Part shown: positions 17,257 to 26,529 of the stretch, piece after piece
Numbering within the stretch: the first letter of the stretch is position 1
How the letters are laid out: the number at the start of each line of letters is the position of its first letter
Origin: Streptomyces triculaminicus
Lineage (GTDB): Bacteria; Actinomycetota; Actinomycetes; Streptomycetales; Streptomycetaceae
DNA length: 64,000 nucleotides
NCBI RefSeq assembly: GCF_017349075.1
Contig: NZ_JAFMOF010000007.1
Span: forward strand, 1-64,000
Direction: 5' to 3'
Translations under genes and position numbers: made by a program
Notes under the pieces: model-generated
Seen by the model: only the letters and a program-made list of their open reading frames with translations
The model's database searches: none
What the model was told of the DNA's origin: nothing

Positions 17257-17997
17257 TCAGTGCTGGAGAGCGCAGTCATCCGCTGCCAGGTGCAGGTGAC
17301 GAAGGGTTTCCAGTTCGGTGGTGGGGAAAGCGTGCAGGCGCCACTTCTGGAGGTAGCCGTCCTCGCCGTGGGTTCGCCGCACCTTCTCGGCAGCCATCAA
17401 GACCGCATGTGCCAGGGAGGTGCGAGGACGTGTGGACGTCCACACGAGGGTGCCCTTCCCGTCCGGTGCGTCGAAGCTCGTCGACATGTCCGGGAAGCGA
17501 CGGATCGTGATGTGCACGTCGCTGTTCCGACGACGAAGAATCCACCGCGCCTCTGCCGGTTCGAGGTCGAACGAGAACCGCTGGATGCCATGGAGGCCGT
17601 AGAGGCCCGTCACGCCTTTCAACAAGTCAGCGAGCGCGTTTGTGCAGTAGCTGACGATGTCCCGGTGCTTCGTCGAGCCGTCCCAGATCCTGCACGTCGC
17701 CCAGCCGGAGCCGCTCAGTTCCCAGCTGAAGTGCAAGGACCTCGTCACTGAATCCCCCTGATCGTTTGCGGACAACGCTACAGCGGTGCTGAAGAGGTGG
17801 GATGGCCGGGTACGCCACTCATCCGTGCGTACCCAGTCGCCCTTCGCGGCTTCCGTGTGCAGTTCGGTGTCGCCGCTTTCGGGCATGTCGAACCAGTAGA
17901 AGTGGTCCGCCGCGTTCACGTTGCGGAAGTGCGCAACGATGATGGTCCTCTGCGACAGCAGGCTGGACCAGTGCGTCAGTCGCTCCGAGGAACCCAC
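17257..17997 (-). CDS. Hypothetical protein
   Basis: 246 residues, mixed alpha/beta, Trp-rich (SWELSGSGWATCRIWDG), no signal peptide or membrane segment. No family recognised. The start is uncertain: GTG 17997 has no good ribosome-binding site. It ends about 30 bp right of the IS21 end. Confidence 0.55.
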   Translation of the reverse strand: MGSSERLTHWSSLLSQRTIIVAHFRNVNAADHFYWFDMPESGDTELHTEAAKGDWVRTDEWRTRPSHLFSTAVALSANDQGDSVTRSLHFSWELSGSGWATCRIWDGSTKHRDIVSYCTNALADLLKGVTGLYGLHGIQRFSFDLEPAEARWILRRRNSDVHITIRRFPDMSTSFDAPDGKGTLVWTSTRPRTSLAHAVLMAAEKVRRTHGEDGYLQKWRLHAFPTTELETLRHLHLAADDCALQH

Positions 17998-17999
17998 CG

Positions 18000-18629
18000 G
18001 GCTCGATCACGACCTGCTGTCGCAGTGCTCTCGCTTCGCGTGGGGCGGGCCCTGGCCACGACTTGTCAGGGAGGCAACCCGGGCCCGCGACCACACGCTA
18101 TCGACGATACTGCCCGGTCTTTTCGGACACTCCGCCCAGACCCGCCCGGTCACCCGATCAGTGGCTCTCAATCCCGCCGAAGTGGCTACCGAACTCACCG
18201 AAGAACACCCGCCCCGGGCGAGTACACCACCGCCACGAACGGCCTACACCCGGCTCCCGTTCACACCGAAGCAGTGGCTCTCATACGACCCGACAAAATC
18301 ACACGGTCACCGGCTGGCGCGGCGATGAGAGACTGCACCCGCTCCCGCACCCCCACCCATATCGAGTCATCCATGGGCCGAGCCTATGCGTGGCGAGGGG
18401 GGCCCTGGCGCAGCCTGTCTCCACATCTTGGTGCCGTTCCCACCCGGGCGCAGCATGGGCCGCTGGCCTGCGGGCAGGTGCGTCATGGGCAGGCCGGCGA
18501 CCGGGCCGTCGTTGTCGCCTTCGTGCGATCTCGCGCTCGGATGCGGCCGCTGGAGGCGCTCTTCGCTGTCCCGCGGAATTTCGTCTCCGGCGGTCTCGCA
18601 ATGGGACGGACGGCAGATGGTGTGACTCG
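18000..18629. other. Region with no full gene
   Basis: Only a short minus-strand frame from ATG 18370 (DDSIWVGVRERVQSLIAAPA, ending after about 37 codons) looks protein-like. It resembles the missing start of an SMI1-type protein. Confidence 0.35.
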
Positions 18630-19203
18630 ACGACGGCGCAGGGCTGCTGTTGCCCGTGTTCTCCGGCCGGTACGGCAGAGAGCCGTGGAACGGCCGGGCG
18701 GCCCGCTGGCGCGCCGCGGGGTCGGTCATACCCCTCCGAGGATGAAGAAGGGGGCGATCAGCAACGCGATGTGCAGGCAGGCCAGGCCGAAGCGGAGCGC
18801 AGCGACGCGCCGGGGCAGGAGGACGGCGACCACGCCCGTGGCGCCGGCCAGCCACATCACACACCAGGCCACGTGGGCTGCCTCCATCAGCGGGATGGTG
18901 CAGCCCTGATACTCGCAGCGGTCGTGGGATACCTGCTTGGTGAGATCGGCCAGGCCCAGCAGAGCGAGAGCGGGCAGGAAGAAGAGCAGCCCGATGGCGG
19001 CCATCTTGCGGCCCATAGGGACATAGGCCGGCTGTGCGTCGTGCTGACCTGCCACGGCGTCGCAGGAAGTAGGTGCGATGGTGTCCATGGTGAACACCTC
19101 ACACCGTATGGCTGATCAGCCACATCCGTCCCCGTACTCATGACGGACTGCCGACAAGTACTCAACAAACCAGGACAAGAGGCCTGCACCCGGCCTCGTC
19201 ACA
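18630..19203 (-). repeat. Inverted duplication, copy B
   Basis: Reverse-complement match to 6405-6985, with scattered substitutions. One example is a missing base triplet near the start of the membrane protein (GQQHD against GQHD). The flanks are unrelated. Confidence 0.85.
18726..19088 (-). CDS. Four-helix membrane protein (copy B)
   Basis: 120 residues, nearly identical to the protein at 6519-6884, with the same helices and VSHDRCEYQGCTIP loop. The ribosome-binding site and start codon context are also conserved. Both copies are intact, which suggests either recent duplication or selection for both. Confidence 0.7.
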   Translation of the reverse strand: MDTIAPTSCDAVAGQHDAQPAYVPMGRKMAAIGLLFFLPALALLGLADLTKQVSHDRCEYQGCTIPLMEAAHVAWCVMWLAGATGVVAVLLPRRVAALRFGLACLHIALLIAPFFILGGV

Positions 19204-19899
19204 GTGGAACGCGCAGTCTGATTGATGGCGCGGTCGCGGGGGGTGGCGTGGCGGTCGGCGGCTTCTTTGAGACGGAGCATGACGGCGGCGTCTAAACTGC
19301 CGGGGCGTTGGTCGGGGTGAGACGTTGCTAGCTGCGCAGGAGTTCGACGCCCGCACCGACGCCACCCTCACACTCGGCCTGGCATCGTCCTGGCCACCGA
19401 TTGGCCCGGGTACCAGCAGGCCAACCAACCCCGCACTCCTCATTGAGCTCCCGGCCAGCTTGCTGCTCGTCGACTGCCGCACCAACCCCGCCCCCAAGCC
19501 CTGGCGCGCGACGGGCTGGACCGTCCACCAGATCGGACGACCCGGCAAGGAGAACCGAGCCCGGCATGGTGGGGTTCTTGCGGGATGCCCCACCATGCGG
19601 GGCCTCATCAGGCGGTTCCGGTACCGCAGCTCAATCAGCGGCACCGGCCGCATCCTCGCGCATGCCCTCGACCTGCTCTGCCTGGCTGCCTACTCGACAG
19701 CGGAGAAGACAGCCGCCTGCTGTTGAGCCGGGCCAGCTCACCTCGCACGGTCTGGTGCTGGAGATGGCCCGGTTCCCGTATGGCTACGGCAGGTGGACGT
19801 GCAGCAGAAAAGCCGCTGCGCAGGAAAGATGGCTACGGACGCCACTGGGCAGTGGGCCGGGGCGCGGCCGACACCAAACGGCGAGCGGCTCACGCGCTC
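19204..19899. other. Region without a supported gene
   Basis: Several mutually exclusive frames are open but none shows a domain or consistent codon bias along its length. It is probably the debris of a gene whose end survives in the next entry. Confidence 0.35.
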
Positions 19900-20155
19900 G
19901 CATGCCGGTCGCCGCCTGGCCGCCATCGGCCGGTACTCCCTCACCACTTACCTGGGGTGCAGCATGCTCGCCACTGCCGCGGCCTACGACCTGGGCCTGT
20001 ACGGGATCGTCCCGTTGTGGATGCTGCAGCTCTTCGTCGTAGCCGCCATAGTGATCGCTGGAGAGCTGGCCCTGCCTGCACGAGACCGCGGCCGCACCGG
20101 TCCTGTGGAGGCAGTGGTCCACGCGTTGACCACCGTAGAAAGGCGATCCTCTTGA
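19900..20155 (+). pseudogene. DUF418-like membrane protein, C-terminal fragment
   Basis: The frame gives AAIGRYSLTTYLGCSMLATA, LGLYGIVPLWMLQLFVVAA and GPVEAVVHALT, matching the last two helices and the terminal GP(L/V)E-W motif of DUF418 membrane proteins. The N-terminal two thirds are absent. Its TGA overlaps the TTG of the next gene, so the downstream operon was once coupled to it. Confidence 0.55.
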
Positions 20156-20577
20156 ACGGGTTGAGCCTGTTGCAGGCCTCCGTGTCGCGTTCCCGTGCCC
20201 TGGCTGCCGCGGAAGGCACGAAGATCATCACCGCTGAGCACTTATTACTCGCCTGGCTCACCGACCCCTTGGCCGGGGACGGCCCGGCCAGGCGGCATCT
20301 GGCCGAGAGGATGTCCGGGCATCCCCGCTATCGGATGTCCGTGGGGGACATCGCTGTTCCTGGTCTGCTCACCCGCCTGCGTATGCGTCCCGAGCCGGAC
20401 CTGCGCAGGGAATTGACCGCGGTACTGAGCCGGCCGGACGCCGCCTCATGCCCCAAGGTCCTTACGGCCTGCGCCTGGGCAGGACACCTGGACGGCTTGT
20501 TGTCACAGGCGGGCCTGGGGCGGGGCAAACTGCTTGACGTTCTGGCCACGGCGGCGCGGGACGGCGCCGATGGCTGA
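20152..20577 (+). CDS. Clp N-domain-like protein
   Basis: 141 residues from TTG 20152 (GAAAGG upstream; TTGA overlap with the preceding stop). RALAAAEGTKIITAEHLLLAWL resembles the helix pair of the Clp N-terminal repeat, which binds substrates or adaptors. A second helical half follows. There is no ATPase domain. As first intact gene of the ABC/P450 operon, with its 3' end overlapping the ATPase gene, it may be an adaptor or a biosynthetic helper. Confidence 0.55.
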   Translation: MNGLSLLQASVSRSRALAAAEGTKIITAEHLLLAWLTDPLAGDGPARRHLAERMSGHPRYRMSVGDIAVPGLLTRLRMRPEPDLRRELTAVLSRPDAASCPKVLTACAWAGHLDGLLSQAGLGRGKLLDVLATAARDGADG

Positions 20578-21304
20578 GGAAATCTCGCTGGTTGTGACCG
20601 GCCTGTGCAAGGACATCGATGGCGCCACCATCCTCGATGAGGTCGGTTTCCGGGCAGGTCCGGGAATCACCGGTCTGGTGGGACCGAACGGCGCGGGCAA
20701 GACCACCTTGATGCGGTGCATCGCGGGAATCCTCGCCCCGACCCGCGGAGGCGTCGCGGTCTGCGGACAACCGGCGGGCAGCGACCACGCCCGGCAGCTG
20801 ACCAGTCTCATGCCGGAACACCCCGACCTGTACCCGGGCCTGACCGTCGCTGAGCACGTTGCCTTCATCGGCCGATTACACCGGGCGCCCCGCTGGAGGG
20901 ACCACGCGGCTCAGCTTCTGGAGCGCTACCAGTTGACGGACAAGGCCGACAAGCTCCCACGTGAGCTGTCACAGGGGATGTGCCGCAAGCTGGCCCTGGT
21001 ACTGGCGCTCCTCAAAGGCGCGCGCGTCCTGCTCTTCGACGAGCCGTTCAACGGGCTCGACCCGGAAGCTGCCATCGACCTGCGCGCGGAACTGGAGGCC
21101 TTGCGCGCCCAGGGCGCGCTGGTGCTGCTGTCGATGCACGCCCTGGCCGACCTGGAGCGGCTGGCGGACCGTCTGGTGTTCCTCCGGGAGGGACGGATCC
21201 GTGCCGCCGGTTCCCTGGACGACCTGCGGGCCGAAGGGGGTGCCGCCGGCCTTGAGGAGATCTATCTGCAGGTGATGCGTTCCGCTACCGGCGAGACGCG
21301 GTGA
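20570..21304 (+). CDS. ABC transporter ATP-binding protein
   Basis: 244 residues. Walker A GPNGAGKTT, signature LSQGMCRKLAL, Walker B VLLFDEP, and the His switch in LLSMHALADLE are all present, so it should hydrolyse ATP. It powers export or import with the membrane protein encoded next. The ATG at 20570 overlaps the preceding stop by eight bases; the next gene starts at its own stop. Confidence 0.9.
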   Translation: MAEEISLVVTGLCKDIDGATILDEVGFRAGPGITGLVGPNGAGKTTLMRCIAGILAPTRGGVAVCGQPAGSDHARQLTSLMPEHPDLYPGLTVAEHVAFIGRLHRAPRWRDHAAQLLERYQLTDKADKLPRELSQGMCRKLALVLALLKGARVLLFDEPFNGLDPEAAIDLRAELEALRAQGALVLLSMHALADLERLADRLVFLREGRIRAAGSLDDLRAEGGAAGLEEIYLQVMRSATGETR

Positions 21305-22824
21305 ACGGCGCCTGGGCCGCCGGGCGGGCGGTGACGGAAGCGCGGATGCGGGCGCGGGCACGGCTGCTCGGCCAGGCCCTGCGCAATCCTTTCCTCCTGC
21401 TGGGATCCGCCCTCGGATTCGTCTTCGCCCTTGTCGTGCAGTACCAGTCCCGGCCCGGCACCGGGAACGGCGGCACCGACCCCCGGACGCTGAGCCTGTC
21501 AGTCACCGCCGCCGGCGTCGTGGCCGCACTGGTCATCCTCACCAGCCGCAGCAGCTCCCCTCTGCGGTGGACGCCCGCCGACGTCGCCTGGCCCCTGATG
21601 GCCCGCAACGGGCCCCGTATCCTCGTCACCGAGCAGGTATTCGCAAGCTCCGCCCTCACGCTGGTCACATCGCTGTGCACCGCCCCGGTGTCGCTGGCCC
21701 TCCAAAGCCGCAGCCCCTGGCACGGCCTGGCAACGGCCGTGGCCATGGCCACCGGAGTGCTCCTGCTGCGCTGCCTGTCCCTGACATCCCATCTGCTCGC
21801 CCTGCGCTCCCGGCCCGCTGCCCGGCTGACGACCGTAATGGCGGTGCTGTGGTGCGCGCTGTGGGCCGGCCACCGGTTCATCCCCGGCAGCCTTCCGGAA
21901 CCGCTGGCCGACACGCTCGCCGTCGCGGACGACAAACTCGTGGGCATGCTGGTGCGGGCAGTCCTCGTCCCCGAGCACGCAGCGGCCTCGCCCATAGCGC
22001 TCACAGCCGTGACCGCCGTGCTGTGGGGGCTGCTGCTCACCCGCCCGGCCAACGCCTTCGTGGAACCAGCCGCTCGCGCCGCCTACGCCGGCGCCGAAAT
22101 CCGCGCGGCCCTGTCCGAACGCGCCGGAGCGGGCACCACCACCATGGCAGGAACCGGCATCCGCACGGGCATCCCTTCCTGGCAACGCTGGCCCGAATCA
22201 CCGTACGCGGCCATCTCCCTGCGCGGCTGGTGTCACCTGCGCCGGCGCCTGCGCACCGAACTGGGCTTCGCGCTCACACTGACCTGCGCCACAGCCGGGG
22301 CAGGCCTGGTGGACCCCAAGGCCATGGCAGCGCCGCTGGCGCTCGCCATCGCCGCCCGTTCCCTGGCCGCACCCTCCGACTCCCTGGCAGAGGACGTCTC
22401 CGCCCATCAGCACGTGTGGCTCGCCGGGCTACGACCCGTTCCCGTCACGGCTGCCGCGGCCCTGCCCGGCGCCGCCACGACCACGGCAGTGCTCGCCGTA
22501 CCGGGATTCGCCGCGGCCATCGCCCTGGGCACACCGGCATGGGCCGTACTGACCGTCCTTGCCGGTGCACCTGCCATCGGAGCGCTCATCGTCACAGCCG
22601 GAGCCGTATCGGCCGTACTCACCCCCCACGTGCTCCTGCGCGCGGCAGCCTCCCTGATCCTGTCCACCGCACCGGTCGCCATCGCCGTCCTGGCACCGCT
22701 GGGCTACCGCACCTGGCAGACAACCGGCGTACTCGCGGCCACCCTTCTGCTCTGCTGCGGCCTGGCCACGTCCCTGTACGGACTCATCGTCACAGCGCAC
22801 CTGCGGTCCCCGCTCCACCACTGA
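21301..22824 (+). CDS. ABC transporter permease-like membrane protein
   Basis: 507 residues, about ten hydrophobic segments, GTG overlapping the ATPase stop (GTGA). The length and irregular helix spacing fit ABC-2-type exporter permeases. No ligand-binding partner is encoded nearby, so export is more likely than import. It is followed after 54 bp by the P450 gene. Confidence 0.8.
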   Translation: MNGAWAAGRAVTEARMRARARLLGQALRNPFLLLGSALGFVFALVVQYQSRPGTGNGGTDPRTLSLSVTAAGVVAALVILTSRSSSPLRWTPADVAWPLMARNGPRILVTEQVFASSALTLVTSLCTAPVSLALQSRSPWHGLATAVAMATGVLLLRCLSLTSHLLALRSRPAARLTTVMAVLWCALWAGHRFIPGSLPEPLADTLAVADDKLVGMLVRAVLVPEHAAASPIALTAVTAVLWGLLLTRPANAFVEPAARAAYAGAEIRAALSERAGAGTTTMAGTGIRTGIPSWQRWPESPYAAISLRGWCHLRRRLRTELGFALTLTCATAGAGLVDPKAMAAPLALAIAARSLAAPSDSLAEDVSAHQHVWLAGLRPVPVTAAAALPGAATTTAVLAVPGFAAAIALGTPAWAVLTVLAGAPAIGALIVTAGAVSAVLTPHVLLRAAASLILSTAPVAIAVLAPLGYRTWQTTGVLAATLLLCCGLATSLYGLIVTAHLRSPLHH

Positions 22825-22878
22825 CCCTCGCCAGCCCGTCACGACGCACCGGACCACAACCGACCGGCAAGGACTCCC

Positions 22879-24087
22879 ATGCTCGAATTCAGCACGGCGC
22901 TGCTGGCCAGCCCAGCCTTTGCCAAGAACCCCTACCCGGCTCTCGCCCGTCTGCGCAGTCACGCACCGGTCGCCGCTCTCCACGGCCTGTTCCCTCGCAC
23001 CTGCTGGTTCGTCGTCGACCACGAAACCGCCACCACGGCCCTCACAGACTCCCGCCTGGGCAAGACCCCACCCCCGTGGATGTCCGACGTCCTACCCAAC
23101 TCCGGCAGCAACGCGGCGACGCTGCAGAACACCGACCCACCCGAGCACACCCGACTGCGCAAGGCCCTGCATCCGGGATTCGCTGGCACCCGCGTCGCCG
23201 CCTTGCGACCCCGCATCCAGCACCTCGTCGACACGGCACTGGACCGCGTCTCCCGGCAGCAGACATCAGACCTCATGACAGATGTCGCCCTGCCCGTCGC
23301 CCAGACAGTCATCGGCGACTTCCTCGGCATCGACGCCGGCGATGAAGGCCGCCTGTCGGCCCTGACCGACGCCCTGCACAGGCTGGACGGCGGAGCCGGA
23401 GATCTCGAGACCTACACCCAGGCCCTCCGGCAGATCCGGGACCTGATGCAAGACATCGTCCAGCGGCGGCGCTCCCGGCCGGGCAACGACCTCGCCACGC
23501 ACCTCCTGCACGCGAGCACCGGCCAGGACCGGCTGAACACCGCGGAGGTCACCGCTGCCCTGGCAGGCATCGCCGTCGCCGGATACGCCACCACGGTCGC
23601 TCTCATCGGCACGGCGACGCACACGCTGCTCACACACCCCCAGCACCTCGCACATGTGCGTGCCGATCCAGCACTCGTCGGTCCGGCGGTGGAAGAAGCC
23701 CTGCGCTACGAAAGCCCCGTGGGATCGATCCTGCTCTTCGCGTCCGCCGACCTCCAGCTCGCCAACGCAGCGATACAGACCGGAGACCCGGTCATGATCT
23801 CCGTCCACGCGGCCAACCGCGATCCCCGGCGTTTTACGGACCCCGACGCCTTCGTCCCGGACCGATCACCCAATCCACACCTCGGAATGAGCCACGGCGC
23901 CCACTATTGCATCGGCGCCGCCCTGGCACGCCTCGAGGCGACCAGCGTCATCACCAGCCTGCTGGACCGCTTCCCTCACCTGGCTCTCGCCCCGGGCCGC
24001 GAGGCCCCGCGCTGGCAGACCAGCGGTCCCATGCGCTGCCTGGCCTCACTGCCCGTATGCCCGGCGCCGGCACCGGTCTCCGCTTGA
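22879..24087 (+). CDS. Cytochrome P450 with atypical I-helix
   Basis: 402 residues. The K-helix ExxR is E273-A-L-R276, followed by AANRDPRRF, and the heme loop is LGMSHGAHYCIG with Cys344 as the thiolate ligand. The usual Phe of the heme loop is Met. In the I-helix the normal AG-x-(D/E)-TT is AGYATT (234-239), so the acidic residue that delivers protons to oxygen is Ala. Such P450s often use substrate-assisted or peroxide-type chemistry. AAGGA precedes the ATG. It is the last gene of the operon and probably tailors a small molecule exported by the ABC system. Confidence 0.9.
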   Translation: MLEFSTALLASPAFAKNPYPALARLRSHAPVAALHGLFPRTCWFVVDHETATTALTDSRLGKTPPPWMSDVLPNSGSNAATLQNTDPPEHTRLRKALHPGFAGTRVAALRPRIQHLVDTALDRVSRQQTSDLMTDVALPVAQTVIGDFLGIDAGDEGRLSALTDALHRLDGGAGDLETYTQALRQIRDLMQDIVQRRRSRPGNDLATHLLHASTGQDRLNTAEVTAALAGIAVAGYATTVALIGTATHTLLTHPQHLAHVRADPALVGPAVEEALRYESPVGSILLFASADLQLANAAIQTGDPVMISVHAANRDPRRFTDPDAFVPDRSPNPHLGMSHGAHYCIGAALARLEATSVITSLLDRFPHLALAPGREAPRWQTSGPMRCLASLPVCPAPAPVSA

Positions 24088-24112
24088 CCGCCCAGCAGTC
24101 AAACGGGCGGTC
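24086..24112 (+). terminator. Hairpin terminator after P450
   Basis: GACCGCCC at 24086-24093 pairs with GGGCGGTC at 24105-24112 across 11 bases, overlapping the P450 stop codon. Confidence 0.55.
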
Positions 24113-24259
24113 AGGCCGCCTCACCATCGTCATCTTCACCGACTGGCCGTGCCCGGGACGCGCGCGGGCCGCGGCCTATCGCGTGACTGGCGGGAGAGAA
24201 CCACCGTCTCCAGACAATCCAGAACCGAATGCAGCAGCAGAACCAACCCGCTGCCCCAC

Positions 24260-25304
24260 TAACGATCTCGTGCACGGTTGGCCGTGGCGCGTCGTCGACC
24301 GCGGACGTACCCGTCTTCAGGCCGCGTGTGTGAGGGGCCTGGTTGCGTTTTGCTGGTGAGATACCAGGGCGGCGACGGCTTGGACGGTCTCGGGCAGTTG
24401 TTCACGGCGGCCGTGGTGGCGGGCGAGGGCCTTCCAGTTTTTGAGGTGGGCGATGCCGTGCTCGACGCGGATCCGTCGGGAAGAGTGCGCGTGCTTGGCC
24501 TGTGCGTGCATCTCCTCGTACCAAGGCGGCGGGTTCTTTCGGAACTTGCGGTGTGGCGGGGTGACGACCTGGCCGCCGGTCTGGGCGCCGAGTCCCTGGT
24601 AGCCGGCGTCGGCCAGGATCTCAACCCAGGGTCCGGTATCGAGGAGGTCGATGAGCCCGGATTCGCGGGCCTGGGTGATGTCCGGGCAGCTGCCGGGCCG
24701 GGTCTCGCCGCAGAACAAGAGCCTGCCGGCGGCATCGGTGAGGACCATGGTCTTCACGGCGTTCTGCTTGCTCTTGCCCGAGATGAAGCGGTCCCGGCCG
24801 TCCGTTCCCTGGGCGGGGCGGCGGACCCGGATCTCGGTCGCGTCCAAGATGGCCGTGCGACCGCTCTCGCCCAGGTGGCTCACGACATCGGCCAGCGTTC
24901 GCAGCCGCATCCCGGGAGCGATAGTGCAGCCTCGCTCGGCCAGCAGTGGCCGGACTTCGCCGATCGCCCTGGTGATGGTGGAGCGGTCCACGCCGAACCA
25001 ACAGGCCAGCACGTCGTGCGTGGCGCCGTGCCGGAGATGCACGAGTGTGGCCAGTAGCCGGTCGACGAAGACCAGCTTGTGCCGGGCCCCGGCACCCACA
25101 GCCCGCTTCCGGTCCCGGGAAACAAGCCGGGCCTGGTGTCGCTCGTGCCACAACGGCCCGAGCTCGGCAACGAGTTCAGCCAGCACCGTCGACGACAGGC
25201 CCGTGACCCGCTGGTTCCGAACGATCGCCGCCCTGATCCCCACCACGCTGAACACAACGATCAAGAAGCCGACGCGCCACGGCCAACCGTGCACGAGATC
25301 GTTA
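24260..25304. mobile_element. IS5-family element with perfect 34-bp ends
   Basis: TAACGATCTCGTGCACGG... at 24260-24293 is repeated exactly in inverse orientation at 25271-25304. The outermost TA on each side may be a duplicated target. One transposase gene lies between. The element sits directly upstream of the small gene at 25328. Confidence 0.9.
24317..25255 (-). CDS. IS5-family DDE transposase
   Basis: About 312 residues. The N-terminal helix-turn-helix is HDVLACWFGVDRSTITRAIG. The DDE core has Asp in AILDATEIRV, Asp in EILADAGYQG and Glu in RIRVEHGIAHLKNWKAL. The arrangement is that of HTH_Tnp_4/DDE_Tnp_4 transposases. The start is one of several GTGs just inside the right inverted repeat (25255, 25246, 25243). 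Confidence 0.88.
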   Translation of the reverse strand: MFSVVGIRAAIVRNQRVTGLSSTVLAELVAELGPLWHERHQARLVSRDRKRAVGAGARHKLVFVDRLLATLVHLRHGATHDVLACWFGVDRSTITRAIGEVRPLLAERGCTIAPGMRLRTLADVVSHLGESGRTAILDATEIRVRRPAQGTDGRDRFISGKSKQNAVKTMVLTDAAGRLLFCGETRPGSCPDITQARESGLIDLLDTGPWVEILADAGYQGLGAQTGGQVVTPPHRKFRKNPPPWYEEMHAQAKHAHSSRRIRVEHGIAHLKNWKALARHHGRREQLPETVQAVAALVSHQQNATRPLTHAA

Positions 25305-25327
25305 CATCGGAAAGCAGGTCGGGTGAC

Positions 25328-25654
25328 GTGAGCAGCAACTTCCATATCGGTGACTCCGTCACCCAGTACGGCGACCACAGCACCGGGATCATCAAGTACG
25401 AGGCGCCCGCTGACCCTGCTGCGGCGCTTCAGACGCTGGTCGCAGCGGTCCGGCTCATGCACGACCAAGTCCCCGCTGAGGACCAGCAGGTCATCGACGA
25501 CGCACTCCAGACGATCGAGGCTAGCCCGGACGTCCCTCGCGGCACCCTACGCCGGGCGCTCTCGAACATTGCTGGGGTCGCCACGATGGTCGGAGGGGTC
25601 GGCGTCCCTGTCATCGAGGCTGTGAATGGCGTGAGAGCCGCCCTTGGGGCCTGA
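25328..25654 (+). CDS. Small protein with N-terminal Gly/Gln-rich motif
   Basis: 108 residues. The start FHIGDSVTQYGDHSTGI is a Gly/Asn/Gln-type motif seen at the N-terminus of small actinobacterial proteins and similar to short amyloid-signalling motifs. A helical domain follows (QTLVAAVRLMHDQVPAEDQQ) and then a hydrophobic helix (IAGVATMVGGVGVPVIEAV). Function unknown. The IS5 insertion 24 bp upstream has probably changed its promoter. Confidence 0.6.
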   Translation: MSSNFHIGDSVTQYGDHSTGIIKYEAPADPAAALQTLVAAVRLMHDQVPAEDQQVIDDALQTIEASPDVPRGTLRRALSNIAGVATMVGGVGVPVIEAVNGVRAALGA

Positions 25655-25712
25655 TTCGTGACGGCCTGCCACGGTCCTACCCGCGCCACGCTCCAAGGCT
25701 GCGGGCCGTCAA

Positions 25713-25729
25713 TGCACTTCTACGGTGCA
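25713..25729. promoter_or_regulatory. Possible TetR operator
   Basis: TGCAC and GTGCA form an inverted repeat with seven bases between, about 35 bp upstream of the TetR start. AGGAGGGG at about 25750 is the ribosome-binding site. Confidence 0.35.
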
Positions 25730-25764
25730 ATTGTCGCGAATTAGAGATCAGGAGGGGCGAGCGA

Positions 25765-26490
25765 ATGGCGACACCGGGGCGTCGTGAACGGCTACGGGCC
25801 CAGATGTCCGCGGAAGTGCGATCCGCTGCTCGCCACGTCATCGCGCACCAGGGCGTCGAGGCCCTCACCTTGGCCGAGATCGCTCGGCGTGTCGAGGTGA
25901 CCCCTGCTGCCCTTTACCATCACTTCGAGAGCGGACTTTCGGAGATCGTCTATCGGGTCGCCGAGGACATCGTCGACGACCTGGTACAAGCCCTTCAGTC
26001 CGCAGCCGATTCTCACCCCGCGAACAACTACGCGATGCGGATGATCGAGCCGGTGCGTGCGCTCCGCAGCTGGGCAATCACGCATCAGCCCGAATTCAAC
26101 CTGCTGTTCGGTACACCATCCACAGCCGCCGGTGAGGCCCATGCCGAGCTGACCAGCGCCTGGGTGCGGCGGCTCGCCGCAGTCTGGGGTCCGATCTTCG
26201 TGCAGGCGTGGACGGAGCGCCAGTTCCCGGTTCTCGCTGAGGATGAGATGGCTCCGCGACTGCGGCAGCAGATGCTGGACTACCGGGAAGACACCGGCGT
26301 GGACCTTCCTCCCGGCGCGATGGTGGTGATGCTGAGCTGCTGGCGGTCGCTCTATGGCCAGATCGCGCTGGAGGTCTTCGGGCACTTTGCCCCCCTCTTT
26401 TCTGACCAGGAGCCCATGTTCGAGCTGCTGATGCAAGACCTGATGCGTGGCATGGGCCTTGAAGACCAGTACCAGCCGCCGACGCGATAA
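25765..26490 (+). CDS. TetR-family regulator
   Basis: 241 residues. The N-terminal helix-turn-helix is LTLAEIARRVEVTPAALYHH (about residues 35-54). The C-terminal ligand domain is Trp-rich and helical (WVRRLAAVWGPIFVQAWTER). It begins after a strong ribosome-binding site. No divergent target gene survives: what follows is transposase debris. Confidence 0.88.
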   Translation: MATPGRRERLRAQMSAEVRSAARHVIAHQGVEALTLAEIARRVEVTPAALYHHFESGLSEIVYRVAEDIVDDLVQALQSAADSHPANNYAMRMIEPVRALRSWAITHQPEFNLLFGTPSTAAGEAHAELTSAWVRRLAAVWGPIFVQAWTERQFPVLAEDEMAPRLRQQMLDYREDTGVDLPPGAMVVMLSCWRSLYGQIALEVFGHFAPLFSDQEPMFELLMQDLMRGMGLEDQYQPPTR

Positions 26491-26529
26491 GCCGACAGCC
26501 TGGAATCGCCACTGTCACACCGGGGCGCG

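Noticed and set aside
18063..19115. 350-codon plus-strand frame over copy B
   Set aside because: It is antisense to the duplicated membrane protein and unbiased outside it.
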